NCBI GenBank assembly: GCA_025927665.1
Contig: JAICKZ010000068.1
Coordinates: forward strand, 1-12,106
Direction of reading: 5' to 3'
From: Steroidobacteraceae bacterium
GTDB taxonomy: Bacteria; Pseudomonadota; Gammaproteobacteria; Steroidobacterales; Steroidobacteraceae
DNA: 12,106 nucleotides
Positions 6,157 to 12,106 of this stretch are shown piece by piece. Under the pieces are notes generated by a model that saw nothing but the letters and a program-made list of their open reading frames with translations, did no database searches and was not told the origin of the DNA. How positions within the stretch are numbered: position 1 is the stretch's first letter; every line of letters begins with the position of its first letter. The translations under genes were made by a program, and so were the position numbers.

Positions 6157-6176
6157 TTTGATACATTTTGATACAC
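6157..6176 (+). promoter_or_regulatory. Tandem repeat TTTGATACA x2 at 10-bp period, candidate OmpR-family site
   Basis: The exact 9-mer TTTGATACA occurs at 6157-6165 and again at 6167-6175. One helical turn between half-sites in head-to-tail order is the layout bound by OmpR-family dimers. It lies between the DUF2147 gene and the response-regulator gene and is about 80 bases before the regulator's ATG, so autoregulation or control of either direction is plausible. A GTATC at 6143-6147 also forms an inverted pair with the GATAC of the first copy. Function is inferred. Confidence 0.55.
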
Positions 6177-6257
6177 ATCAACTCGGCGAAAACCTATCTA
6201 CTATTCATTACGATATTTTGGCCGCGTATATTGCAATCATTGAAGGGTTTGCTTGAT

Positions 6258-6989
6258 ATGGAACACTGTGAACATATTTTGATCGTGGATGACGATCATG
6301 AGATACGCGAGCTGCTGACACGCTATCTCGAAAAACATAATTGTAAGGTGATAGGTGCTGCCAACGGTCGCCAAATGCGTAATGCACTGGCTAATCAGCA
6401 CATCGACTTGATCGTACTCGACCTTATGCTTCCGGGTGAAGATGGGTTGCAATTATGCCGTGTCGTACGTAGTGGCGATTACCGCGCCATTCCCATCGTC
6501 ATGTTAACTGCACGCGACGAGGAAGCAGATCGCATCGTCGGCTTGGAAATGGGCGCTGACGATTATCTCATTAAGCCATTTGCCGCACGCGAATTACTGG
6601 CGCGCATTCGCGCAGTATTGCGTCGTGCACGCATGCTACCGCCCAACCTGCAATCCGAAAGTCCGGCGCGTGGTCTGGCTTTCGGTTCCTGGTTGCTTGA
6701 CGTTACGCAACGTCATCTGGTGGATGCCGAAGGGACGCTGGTGTCGTTGAGTGGAGCTGAATACCGATTATTGCGTGTCTTCCTATCACATGCTCATCAC
6801 GTTCTGAATCGCGATCAATTGCTGAATCTGGCGCGTGGTCGTGATTCGGTTGTGTTTGATCGATCAATTGATTTATTGGTCAGCCGCTTACGCCAACGGT
6901 TACGCGATGACGTGCGTGAACCACGCTACATCAAAACTGTGCGTAGTGAAGGATATGTGTTTGTGGCAGATATTGAGGTGCGTACATGA
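6258..6989 (+). CDS. OmpR-family response regulator
   Basis: This is a cytoplasmic DNA-binding regulator of 243 residues. The receiver domain (about 1-124) has the acidic pair D11/D12, phospho-acceptor D55 in VLDLMLPGEDGL, T84 and K106 in IKPF. The winged-helix domain (about 138-238) contains LSGAEYRLL, NRDQLLNLARGR, FDRSIDLLVSRLRQRL as recognition helix, and a final EGYVFV. The wording LDLMLPGEDGL, DRIVGLEMGADDY and ARELLARIRAVLRR is very close to E. coli OmpR, but orthology cannot be settled here, so no symbol is given. The start is ATG 6258 with AAGGG ten bases upstream; the open frame extends 90 bases further up without a comparable site and would precede the receiver fold. The stop overlaps the kinase start (ATGA). 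Confidence 0.93.
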   Translation: MEHCEHILIVDDDHEIRELLTRYLEKHNCKVIGAANGRQMRNALANQHIDLIVLDLMLPGEDGLQLCRVVRSGDYRAIPIVMLTARDEEADRIVGLEMGADDYLIKPFAARELLARIRAVLRRARMLPPNLQSESPARGLAFGSWLLDVTQRHLVDAEGTLVSLSGAEYRLLRVFLSHAHHVLNRDQLLNLARGRDSVVFDRSIDLLVSRLRQRLRDDVREPRYIKTVRSEGYVFVADIEVRT

Positions 6990-8311
6990 ACACCCTTCGT
7001 CGCACATACTTTTGGCCACGCACCTTGTTCGGCCGTCTGACGGTCATTTTGCTGCTTGGCTTGTTCACCACGCAATTGCTGTCTTTCACTCTGGTGTACT
7101 ACGAACGTACACGGAGTTCGTTGGGAATGATGCTTAATTATCTGACACGCGATGTCAGCAGCGCAGTGGCCATACTGGAACAAGTGCCTGCCGGTCAGCG
7201 TAGCGATTGGGCGAAAAAACTTGAGCGTAAAAATTATCACTATCTGTTGTACAACATTTCTCCGGGATTGCCGATTGACGAGCGTACACGGCAAACCATT
7301 GTGGAGCCGTTGAGCAAAGTGTTAACACCAGAACATGCTTTGATGGCCACACTGTCACCGATGCAAACTAATGTGTTGCTAGTGCAAACCCGTTTACATG
7401 ATGGTAGTCCATTGACCATTGAAATTTTGTTGGGCGTTTTGCCTTTGTCGGAAAGTTTAATTGGCGTGTTGATCTTGCAGTTGTTGGTGATGATCTTGAT
7501 TACTTGGTGGGCGGTACGCGTAGCAACACGTCCTTTGGCCCATCTGGCCACCGCAGCAGAAGCACTAGGTACCAACATACAACAATCGCCCATAGAAGAA
7601 ACCGGACCGGTAGAAGTTGTACATGCCATGCACGCATTCAATCTGATGCAACAACGCATTGCCGATCATCTCACCGAGCGCGTGCGTATGTTGGCCGCAA
7701 TTTCACATGATCTGCAAACACCTCTCACTCGCATGCGACTACGTTGCGAAATGTTGGACGATACCTTACTCAAGGAAAAAATGACCAACGATCTGGATGC
7801 CATGCATAGCCTGGTACAAGAAGGTATTGCCTTTGCACGTGATGGACAAGGTGTAACCGAATCTGCTTGCAAGACTGATATCGATGCACTACTTGATAGT
7901 TTAACGTGTGACTATATCGATTCCGGAAAAGATGTCCGCCTCACAGGCCATGTGGGATATCCCATTATGATGCCGCCCAATGCGCTGCGACGTATCATCA
8001 CCAACCTGCTCGACAATGCACTCAAATTCGGTCAGAGCGCAGAAGTACTGGTGCGTATGGACCAAGCGTCACATATCACTATCGCTGTATGTGATAACGG
8101 TCCAGGAATTCCAGAAGCAGAACTGAGCGCAGTCATGCAGCCGTTCTATCGCGTGGACAATTCTCGCAATCGCAACACAGGCGGCACGGGCCTCGGCTTG
8201 GCAATCGCTGCACAAATCGTTATCTCTCTGCGTGGAGAGTTGCGTCTTAGAAATCGATCACAGGGTGGTTTGGAAGCGGAAGTGTGCTTGCCTGTTGTCA
8301 TGCGACATTGA
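6986..8311 (+). CDS. EnvZ-like sensor histidine kinase
   Basis: This inner-membrane kinase has 441 residues. It has a first membrane segment (about 17-39), a periplasmic sensor region of roughly 115 residues (40-155) with no recognised fold, a second membrane segment (about 157-178), HAMP (178-231), and a dimerisation domain with phospho-accepting His241 in AISHDLQTPLTRMR. The ATPase domain has an N box IITNLLDNALKFG (337-349), a G1 box CDNGPGIP (369-376), an F box QPFYR (385-389) and a G2 box GGTGLGLAIA (399-408). Length and layout match EnvZ. The ATG shares four bases with the regulator stop, so the two proteins are made together and are an obvious cognate pair. The signal sensed is unknown; osmotic or envelope stress would be the family-based guess. 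It ends 45 bases from the convergent L,D-transpeptidase gene. Confidence 0.93.
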   Translation: MNTLRRTYFWPRTLFGRLTVILLLGLFTTQLLSFTLVYYERTRSSLGMMLNYLTRDVSSAVAILEQVPAGQRSDWAKKLERKNYHYLLYNISPGLPIDERTRQTIVEPLSKVLTPEHALMATLSPMQTNVLLVQTRLHDGSPLTIEILLGVLPLSESLIGVLILQLLVMILITWWAVRVATRPLAHLATAAEALGTNIQQSPIEETGPVEVVHAMHAFNLMQQRIADHLTERVRMLAAISHDLQTPLTRMRLRCEMLDDTLLKEKMTNDLDAMHSLVQEGIAFARDGQGVTESACKTDIDALLDSLTCDYIDSGKDVRLTGHVGYPIMMPPNALRRIITNLLDNALKFGQSAEVLVRMDQASHITIAVCDNGPGIPEAELSAVMQPFYRVDNSRNRNTGGTGLGLAIAAQIVISLRGELRLRNRSQGGLEAEVCLPVVMRH

Positions 8312-8356
8312 AAAAAAAGTATCATTGAAGTGCGTGGATTCGGCGACGCTGATAAA

Positions 8357-9646
8357 TCAACTAGCAGGCACCGCTGATTTCGCTTTCTTAGAATTCACCG
8401 CTCTATCGGACAGCTTCTTGGTGTCAACATCCACAGTATCTTGCTTCTTCGGCAAGATCGCTCCACTGTGCATGGCTTCAAATTCTTCTGCAGTGATCAT
8501 CAAAGTGTTACTGCCATTCCAGGTTGATCCTTGTGGCAACAAATTATCTACGCGACGAGTCGCTGCAAGTACTTGTGATGTTGTCATACCGGCGGTCACC
8601 GGAAAAACAACATTAGTTTGTTCCTTCAATAATTGATCAACGAGTTCTTGATCAACAGCAACATCATGCTGTTTGGCTTGTTCGAATAAACGCGTTAACG
8701 ATGCCTCAACTGATGAAGGTGCTGTCAGTGACTTATTTTTTTCCTGAGTAAGTTTTTCTTGCTTGTACTTTTTCTTTTCCATCGATTTGCTATCCGCAAC
8801 TGTCTCTTCTTCAGGCGGTGGCATCACTTGCATATATAGCCTGCCATCATGCCAACCCGATACGACTCTTTGATTGACTACTTGCACAATCGTGCCGACG
8901 TTAATTTCATTAAACAGCAATGCAATATCTTCAGGATAAAAACGCATACAGCCATGACTTGATCGCATGCCCACGCCATAGGGCTTGTTTGTGCCGTGAA
9001 TCAGATAACCCGGCCAACTCAATGTCATTGCGTAAGCACCAAGAGGGTTGTCATCTCCTGGTGGAACAACCTTTGGCAAAGGATCACCGTTCTCTGCATG
9101 CTCTTTGCGCACCGACAAAGGTGGTACCCACACAGGATTCTTTTTCTTAGCAACGACCTTGGTAATGCCTTCCGGCGTAACCCAACCCACTTTGCCAATG
9201 CCAATCGGATGCGTGATAACGATCTGCTGCTCACCAGGCTTACGCTTGGGATAATAAAAAACTCGCATTGCAGCGAGGTTAACCACCAAACCCTCGCGCG
9301 GTGCATTCGGTAATACGAACTGAGTGGGCAGTACAATCTCACGCCCTGCACCGGGAATCCACGGATCAACTCCCGGGTTGGCACGAACCAATTCTTCATA
9401 GCCCAGATTGAAACGTCGCGCAATATCAGAAAGCGTATCATCTGCCGTCGCGCGAGTAATTTGCAATTCCCCTACGACGTCATCATTGTCGTCGACATGG
9501 AATAGATGAGTGGCCACTGGCTCTGCCAGCGTTTGCGGTACGACCGGTTGCGGCTCTGTTACTTGTCGCGGTGCAGGCATTAGATTGCAGCCTGCAACCA
9601 AGACGCCAGTTAGAAACAGTATCGCGTTATGACGTAGAGTTTTCAT
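8357..9646 (-). CDS. LysM/YkuD L,D-transpeptidase lipoprotein with extra C-terminal region
   Basis: Members of this family form 3-3 cross-links in peptidoglycan or attach proteins to it. The start ATG 9646 yields a lipoprotein signal MKTLRHNAILFLTGVLVAGC with Cys20; in-frame upstream starts (9655, 9703) would place extra residues before it. A LysM domain follows (about 62-108, ITRATADDTLSDIARRFN and LVRANPG), then the YkuD domain (about 118-256) with LIHGT (His217) and the catalytic SHGCMRF (His231, Cys233, Arg235). The layout resembles E. coli ErfK/YbiS/YcfS/YnhG enzymes. Past residue 275 there is a Pro/Glu stretch, a highly charged Lys-rich linker (about 288-306) and a further region of roughly 120 residues I do not recognise, with ITAEEFEAMHSG near 384-395. 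The protein (429 residues) is about 100 longer than the E. coli enzymes. Confidence 0.92.
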   Translation of the reverse strand: MKTLRHNAILFLTGVLVAGCNLMPAPRQVTEPQPVVPQTLAEPVATHLFHVDDNDDVVGELQITRATADDTLSDIARRFNLGYEELVRANPGVDPWIPGAGREIVLPTQFVLPNAPREGLVVNLAAMRVFYYPKRKPGEQQIVITHPIGIGKVGWVTPEGITKVVAKKKNPVWVPPLSVRKEHAENGDPLPKVVPPGDDNPLGAYAMTLSWPGYLIHGTNKPYGVGMRSSHGCMRFYPEDIALLFNEINVGTIVQVVNQRVVSGWHDGRLYMQVMPPPEEETVADSKSMEKKKYKQEKLTQEKNKSLTAPSSVEASLTRLFEQAKQHDVAVDQELVDQLLKEQTNVVFPVTAGMTTSQVLAATRRVDNLLPQGSTWNGSNTLMITAEEFEAMHSGAILPKKQDTVDVDTKKLSDRAVNSKKAKSAVPAS

Positions 9647-9667
9647 ATCGACCATCGTGCCATAGAT

Positions 9668-9690
9668 ATCAAATATATGTACATCAAATA
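9668..9690 (-). promoter_or_regulatory. Direct repeat TATTTGAT upstream of the L,D-transpeptidase gene
   Basis: Read on the minus strand, TATTTGAT occurs twice, starting 15 bases apart (9690-9683 and 9675-9668), about 20-45 bases before the ldt start. The TTTGAT core is shared with the tandem repeat at the two-component promoter, and the first copy continues as TTTGATGTACA. The spacing is not the 10 bp seen there, so a common regulator is only a possibility. The AT-rich segment may equally form part of the promoter. Confidence 0.3.
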
Positions 9691-9725
9691 CACGGGGCCT
9701 CAAACAACAGTAATAAAATTTGAAC

Positions 9726-10217
9726 TTATACTAAGACAGGTCGATCTTCGAGTTCGTTCTCATCGCGTATCGGAAAATATTTCCTCATGATTTCGCTGAC
9801 TGCTTCAATCGCACTACATACTGCTCTTTGATAATGTCCCTGAGCACAATGGCTTTCCATTGTTTTGCATATCGTGCTCCATTCCATTGCAGTGATTTTT
9901 CCATCAAAGCCACGATCAGCAACAATTTCAATGGCGCGATCCGCAAGACACAGATAGATCAACACCCCATTGCGAGACAGGGTATCCCATACATGGAGCG
10001 TTGCAAATACTTCAATTGCTCGCGCACGAGTGGTTTGATTTTGTATTAACGCGCGAGTAGACAGCTCCGCTTCGATTGCAACACGAATTTCTCCTCCATG
10101 TGTGCTTTCACATTGCTTAACCTGCTGAGTGATTGCATCAAGCACTGCCGATGAAAAAACTTGTCGCATCTGCCAGCGCGTCATGGTGAAGTGTCGAAGT
10201 AGTCGTTTGATATTCAT
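9726..10217 (-). CDS. TPM-domain protein without signal peptide
   Basis: The 163-residue product is a short TPM-domain protein (PF04536, the Psb32/YgcG fold). Features are RHFTMTRWQMRQVF at the N-terminus, STHGGEIRVAIEAEL (38-52), RARAIEVFATLHVWDT (64-79), NGVLIYLCLADRAIEIVADRG (83-103) and a C-terminal YFPIRDENELEDRP. No signal peptide or membrane helix is seen, so it is likely cytosolic or peripheral, unlike the upstream partner. ATG 10217 is preferred because GGTGA lies about five bases upstream; a GTG at 10226 overlapping the previous stop is the alternative. It is the last gene of the lemA operon, and short TPM proteins of this type commonly follow lemA and a ygcG-like gene in Proteobacteria. 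Molecular function is unknown. Confidence 0.87.
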   Translation of the reverse strand: MNIKRLLRHFTMTRWQMRQVFSSAVLDAITQQVKQCESTHGGEIRVAIEAELSTRALIQNQTTRARAIEVFATLHVWDTLSRNGVLIYLCLADRAIEIVADRGFDGKITAMEWSTICKTMESHCAQGHYQRAVCSAIEAVSEIMRKYFPIRDENELEDRPVLV

Positions 10218-10222
10218 AGGTT

Positions 10223-11080
10223 TCACCAGCGACCCGATGCGCCACCGCCACTAAATCCGCCGCCGCCTCCGCTCCAACCACCACCTCCGCCACCACTCAG
10301 TCCACCACTGCCAAATCCTCCGGAGTTCATCCAGCCGCCACGGCCACCACTGCTTAATACAAATATAAAAGCAAACAGCGCGCCTATCACCGCAAGCAAG
10401 AGGGTGCCAATAAACCACCACGCCAATAAACCGACCAACATTGCCGTAATGCCGGCACCTGCCAATCGACCAAACATGGCACGTAACACACTACCCGCTG
10501 CAATGGCGACGAAGATCAACAAAGGCCAAGGTAGACTCTGCTTACCTTGATGCTGCGTCTGTTGCACAACGTCGGGAAGTTTTTCACCATCAATGACTTT
10601 AATTATTTGATCAGTCGCCTCGCTGAGGCCTTCGTAGAACTGACCAACGCGAAACTTGGGATATATAACATTGCGAATAATACGACTGGCAGTAACGTCC
10701 GGCAACGCTCCTTCTAATCCCGACCCGACCTCGATCCTCACATTATGTGTGTCTTTAACTACTATCAATAAAATTCCATCATCCACTTTTTTGCGACCCA
10801 ACTTCCAAGCTTCAGCTACACGCATAGAGTATTGTTCAACATCTTCCGGTTGAGTTGTTGGCACAATTAAAATCGCAATTTGACTTCCCTTGCGCGCTTC
10901 AAAAGCACGCAAAATATTTTCAAGTGATTGCACTTGATCTGCAGTCAAGGTATTGGTCAGATCAGTGACTGGCGAAAGCAGTGCAGGTACAGCAACTTCG
11001 TCAGTCGCATGGGCATATTGTTGCAATAGCAACATACATAGCAACGCTGGAAGAACATACGTGATCCAGCGTTTAATCAT
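10223..11080 (-). CDS. YgcG-like TPM-domain membrane protein with Gly/Ser-rich tail
   Basis: The 285-residue protein begins with a signal peptide (MIKRW then a hydrophobic core, AHA-T cleavage near residue 25). A periplasmic TPM domain follows (about 34-165: SPVTDLTNTLTADQV, GSQIAILIVPTT, DDGILLIVV, RIEVGSGLEGALPD and YPKFRVGQFYEG). Two or three membrane segments lie between about 184 and 243. The tail is almost pure Gly/Ser and ends GGASGRW, as is usual for this family. Two starts are possible: ATG 11080, chosen for the compact signal peptide, or ATG 11089; neither has a strong ribosome site. It lies 10-20 bases after the lemA stop, and its own stop overlaps the region of the next TPM start. 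The role is unknown; family members are linked with envelope or photosystem protein maintenance. Confidence 0.9.
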   Translation of the reverse strand: MIKRWITYVLPALLCMLLLQQYAHATDEVAVPALLSPVTDLTNTLTADQVQSLENILRAFEARKGSQIAILIVPTTQPEDVEQYSMRVAEAWKLGRKKVDDGILLIVVKDTHNVRIEVGSGLEGALPDVTASRIIRNVIYPKFRVGQFYEGLSEATDQIIKVIDGEKLPDVVQQTQHQGKQSLPWPLLIFVAIAAGSVLRAMFGRLAGAGITAMLVGLLAWWFIGTLLLAVIGALFAFIFVLSSGGRGGWMNSGGFGSGGLSGGGGGGWSGGGGGFSGGGASGRW

Positions 11081-11099
11081 GAATACCATTTTTGAAGAA

Positions 11100-11708
11100 C
11101 TACTTACTTGCCGACGATGCAGTGCCAAAATCAACTTTAGGCGCTTCAGAAATCGCCGCTTCATTGTCTACCGTGAAGTTTGGCTTTACCGAATAACCGA
11201 ACATTTTGGCAGTGAGATTACTGGGAAATTCGCGTACTACTAAGTTGTAATCCCTGACGGACTCAATGTATACATTGCGCGCGTGAGTAATGCGATTCTC
11301 AGTGCCTTCCAATTGCGCACGCAGATCATCAAAACCAGCAATGGATTTCAACTCAGGATATTTCTCTACTACCACCATCAAGCGCGATAAAGCAGAACTC
11401 AGTTGACTTTGGGCTGCCTGAAATTTTGCAAACGCTTGTGGATCATTGATGAGCTCGGGCGTTGCTTGAATAGACGTTGCCTTGGAACGCGCTTCAACCA
11501 CTGAGTCGAGAATGTCTTTTTCAGCCTGCACGCCACCTTTAACTGTATTAACCAGCTGTGGAACAAGATCAGCACGACGCTTGTATTGATTTAGTACATC
11601 TGACCAAGCTGCTTTCGATTGCTCATCGGTTTGCTGCAATTTGTTATAGCCGCAACCGCTTAACACGCCTAATAAAGTCACAATGGCAAGCCATTTGAAA
11701 ACACGCAT
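11100..11708 (-). CDS. lemA: LemA family lipoprotein
   Basis: The product has 202 residues, the usual length for LemA (PF04011). Recognisable segments are GYNKLQQTDEQSKAAWSDVL (20-39), YKRRADLVPQLVNTVKG (42-58), FAKFQAAQSQLSSALSRLM (93-111), KYPELKS (115-121), ENRITHARNVYIESVRDYN (137-155) and FPSNLTAKMFGY (160-171). The N-terminus MRVFKWLAIVTLLGVLSGC is a lipoprotein signal with lipobox LSGC, Cys19; many LemA proteins instead keep a membrane anchor. The family forms a helical bundle of unknown biochemical function. GAGGGG seven bases before ATG 11708 is a strong ribosome site. It is the first gene of a three-gene operon with the two TPM-domain proteins, an arrangement common in Proteobacteria. 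Confidence 0.95.
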   Translation of the reverse strand: MRVFKWLAIVTLLGVLSGCGYNKLQQTDEQSKAAWSDVLNQYKRRADLVPQLVNTVKGGVQAEKDILDSVVEARSKATSIQATPELINDPQAFAKFQAAQSQLSSALSRLMVVVEKYPELKSIAGFDDLRAQLEGTENRITHARNVYIESVRDYNLVVREFPSNLTAKMFGYSVKPNFTVDNEAAISEAPKVDFGTASSASK

Positions 11709-12020
11709 GGAAATCCCCTCTTAATATAAAGATTTATCAAAGTTCAGCCCACACTCTGCATCATGAGGGTTACTGTAAAAAATGCAAGCGTACCGAATGA
11801 ACTTTCGCGCAGCGCATTTCATTTATTGAAATGCCAACGCACAAGACAATCCAGCAACTTTGGCTTGCTACATTGGTAGCGGCGATCAAGTATCGAACAA
11901 TTGCGCAGCCTTTCGCATCACCAATATGGCTAGATTATATGCAGTAGACGTAGCAGCTCCCACGCTGCAAACAACAAAATCGGAACTATCAAAAACAACA
12001 TTGCTTTGCAGAGTCGAAAC
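11709..12020. other. Divergent region upstream of lemA
   Basis: This stretch of about 310 bases lies between lemA (minus) and the edge gene (plus). On the minus strand TTGCAT, 16 bases, CATGAT may serve lemA, though the match is weak. An 8-bp inverted repeat is at 11814-11834 and a GCAGC/GCTGC 5-bp repeat near 11954-11969. A 35-codon plus-strand frame from ATG 11926 (MARLYAVDVAAPTLQ...) overlaps the edge gene; I regard it as unproven. No RNA gene was recognised. Confidence 0.45.
11814..11834. repeat. Inverted repeat GCATTTCA-TTTAT-TGAAATGC
   Basis: The 8-bp arms are perfectly complementary around a five-base spacer, about 105 bases upstream of lemA and 190 bases upstream of the plus-strand edge gene. 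No T-run follows on either strand, so an operator is more likely than a terminator. Confidence 0.55.
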
Positions 12021-12106
12021 ATGGCGCAATTAAGTATCGACGGCAGTTTTTTGTCGCTCGATGAAATTCTTTTGAATAATCATCGCCTGTTGTTGAATTG
12101 CCAATG
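12021..12106 (+). CDS. Start of an unidentified gene running off the right edge
   Basis: From ATG 12021 the frame stays open to the edge (28 codons), reading MAQLSIDGSFLSLDEILLNN then HRLLLNCQ. A GAG seven bases upstream is a modest ribosome site. The sequence looks like a folded protein start, with a helix-like SLDEILLNNHRLLL, and has no signal peptide. I do not recognise the family. It is divergent from lemA. The identity needs the sequence beyond this window. Confidence 0.4.
   Translation, partial: MAQLSIDGSFLSLDEILLNNHRLLLNCQ

Noticed and set aside
7240..7659. Minus-strand 139-codon frame rich in Cys and Thr
   Set aside because: Lies wholly inside the histidine kinase gene; its composition is typical of an antisense shadow.
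8310..8356. T-run on the minus strand (A8 at 8312-8319 region) as a terminator of the L,D-transpeptidase gene
   Set aside because: The nearest GCGT/ACGC stem is only four base pairs and lies more than ten bases away from the T-run.
9025..9441. Minus-strand 138-codon frame
   Set aside because: Out-of-phase shadow of the L,D-transpeptidase gene, whose catalytic motifs fix the true frame.
1..12106. Search for CRISPR repeats, transposase genes, terminal inverted repeats, tRNA or rRNA genes
   Set aside because: None was recognised by eye on either strand; the repeats seen are single short dyads or pairs.

Overview
This is chromosomal DNA from a gammaproteobacterium of fairly balanced base composition. 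The main evidence is the trxA-rho block divergent from rhlB (the E. coli order), together with an OmpR/EnvZ-like pair, a lemA/TPM cluster and Rho, RhlB and OmpR proteins that match E. coli closely. Nothing visible fixes the genus. No rRNA, tRNA, transposase, phage gene or CRISPR array was recognised.

Left third (1-3405), RNA metabolism: rho runs off the left edge on the minus strand and overlaps the stop of trxA. A long divergent promoter region of about 450 bases follows, then rhlB on the plus strand. Both rho and rhlB encode long low-complexity, Arg-rich extensions absent from the E. coli proteins: Arg/Gly-rich at the N-terminus of Rho, Arg/His/Gln/Ser-rich at the C-terminus of RhlB.

Accessory stretch (3406-5038): sparsely coding. 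It holds a small Tat-exported protein of unknown function (minus strand), inverted repeats, and a small lipoprotein gene on the plus strand that appears broken. Its reading continues convincingly in the +1 frame, and an ATA sits where its start codon should be.

Envelope block (5039-12020): a membrane-anchored TlpA-like redoxin is coupled to a DUF2147 periplasmic protein on the minus strand. Divergent to them is an overlapping OmpR-like regulator and EnvZ-like kinase. The shared control region carries two exact copies of TTTGATACA at a 10-bp period, which is the geometry expected for an OmpR-family dimer. Downstream and convergent is a LysM/YkuD L,D-transpeptidase lipoprotein with an extra C-terminal region, then a lemA - ygcG-like - cytosolic TPM operon. 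The right edge carries the first codons of an unidentified plus-strand gene.

The window is mostly a conserved housekeeping and envelope neighbourhood. The best leads are the Rho extension, the tandem repeat at the two-component promoter, and the frameshifted lipoprotein. I see no convincing complete novel system.
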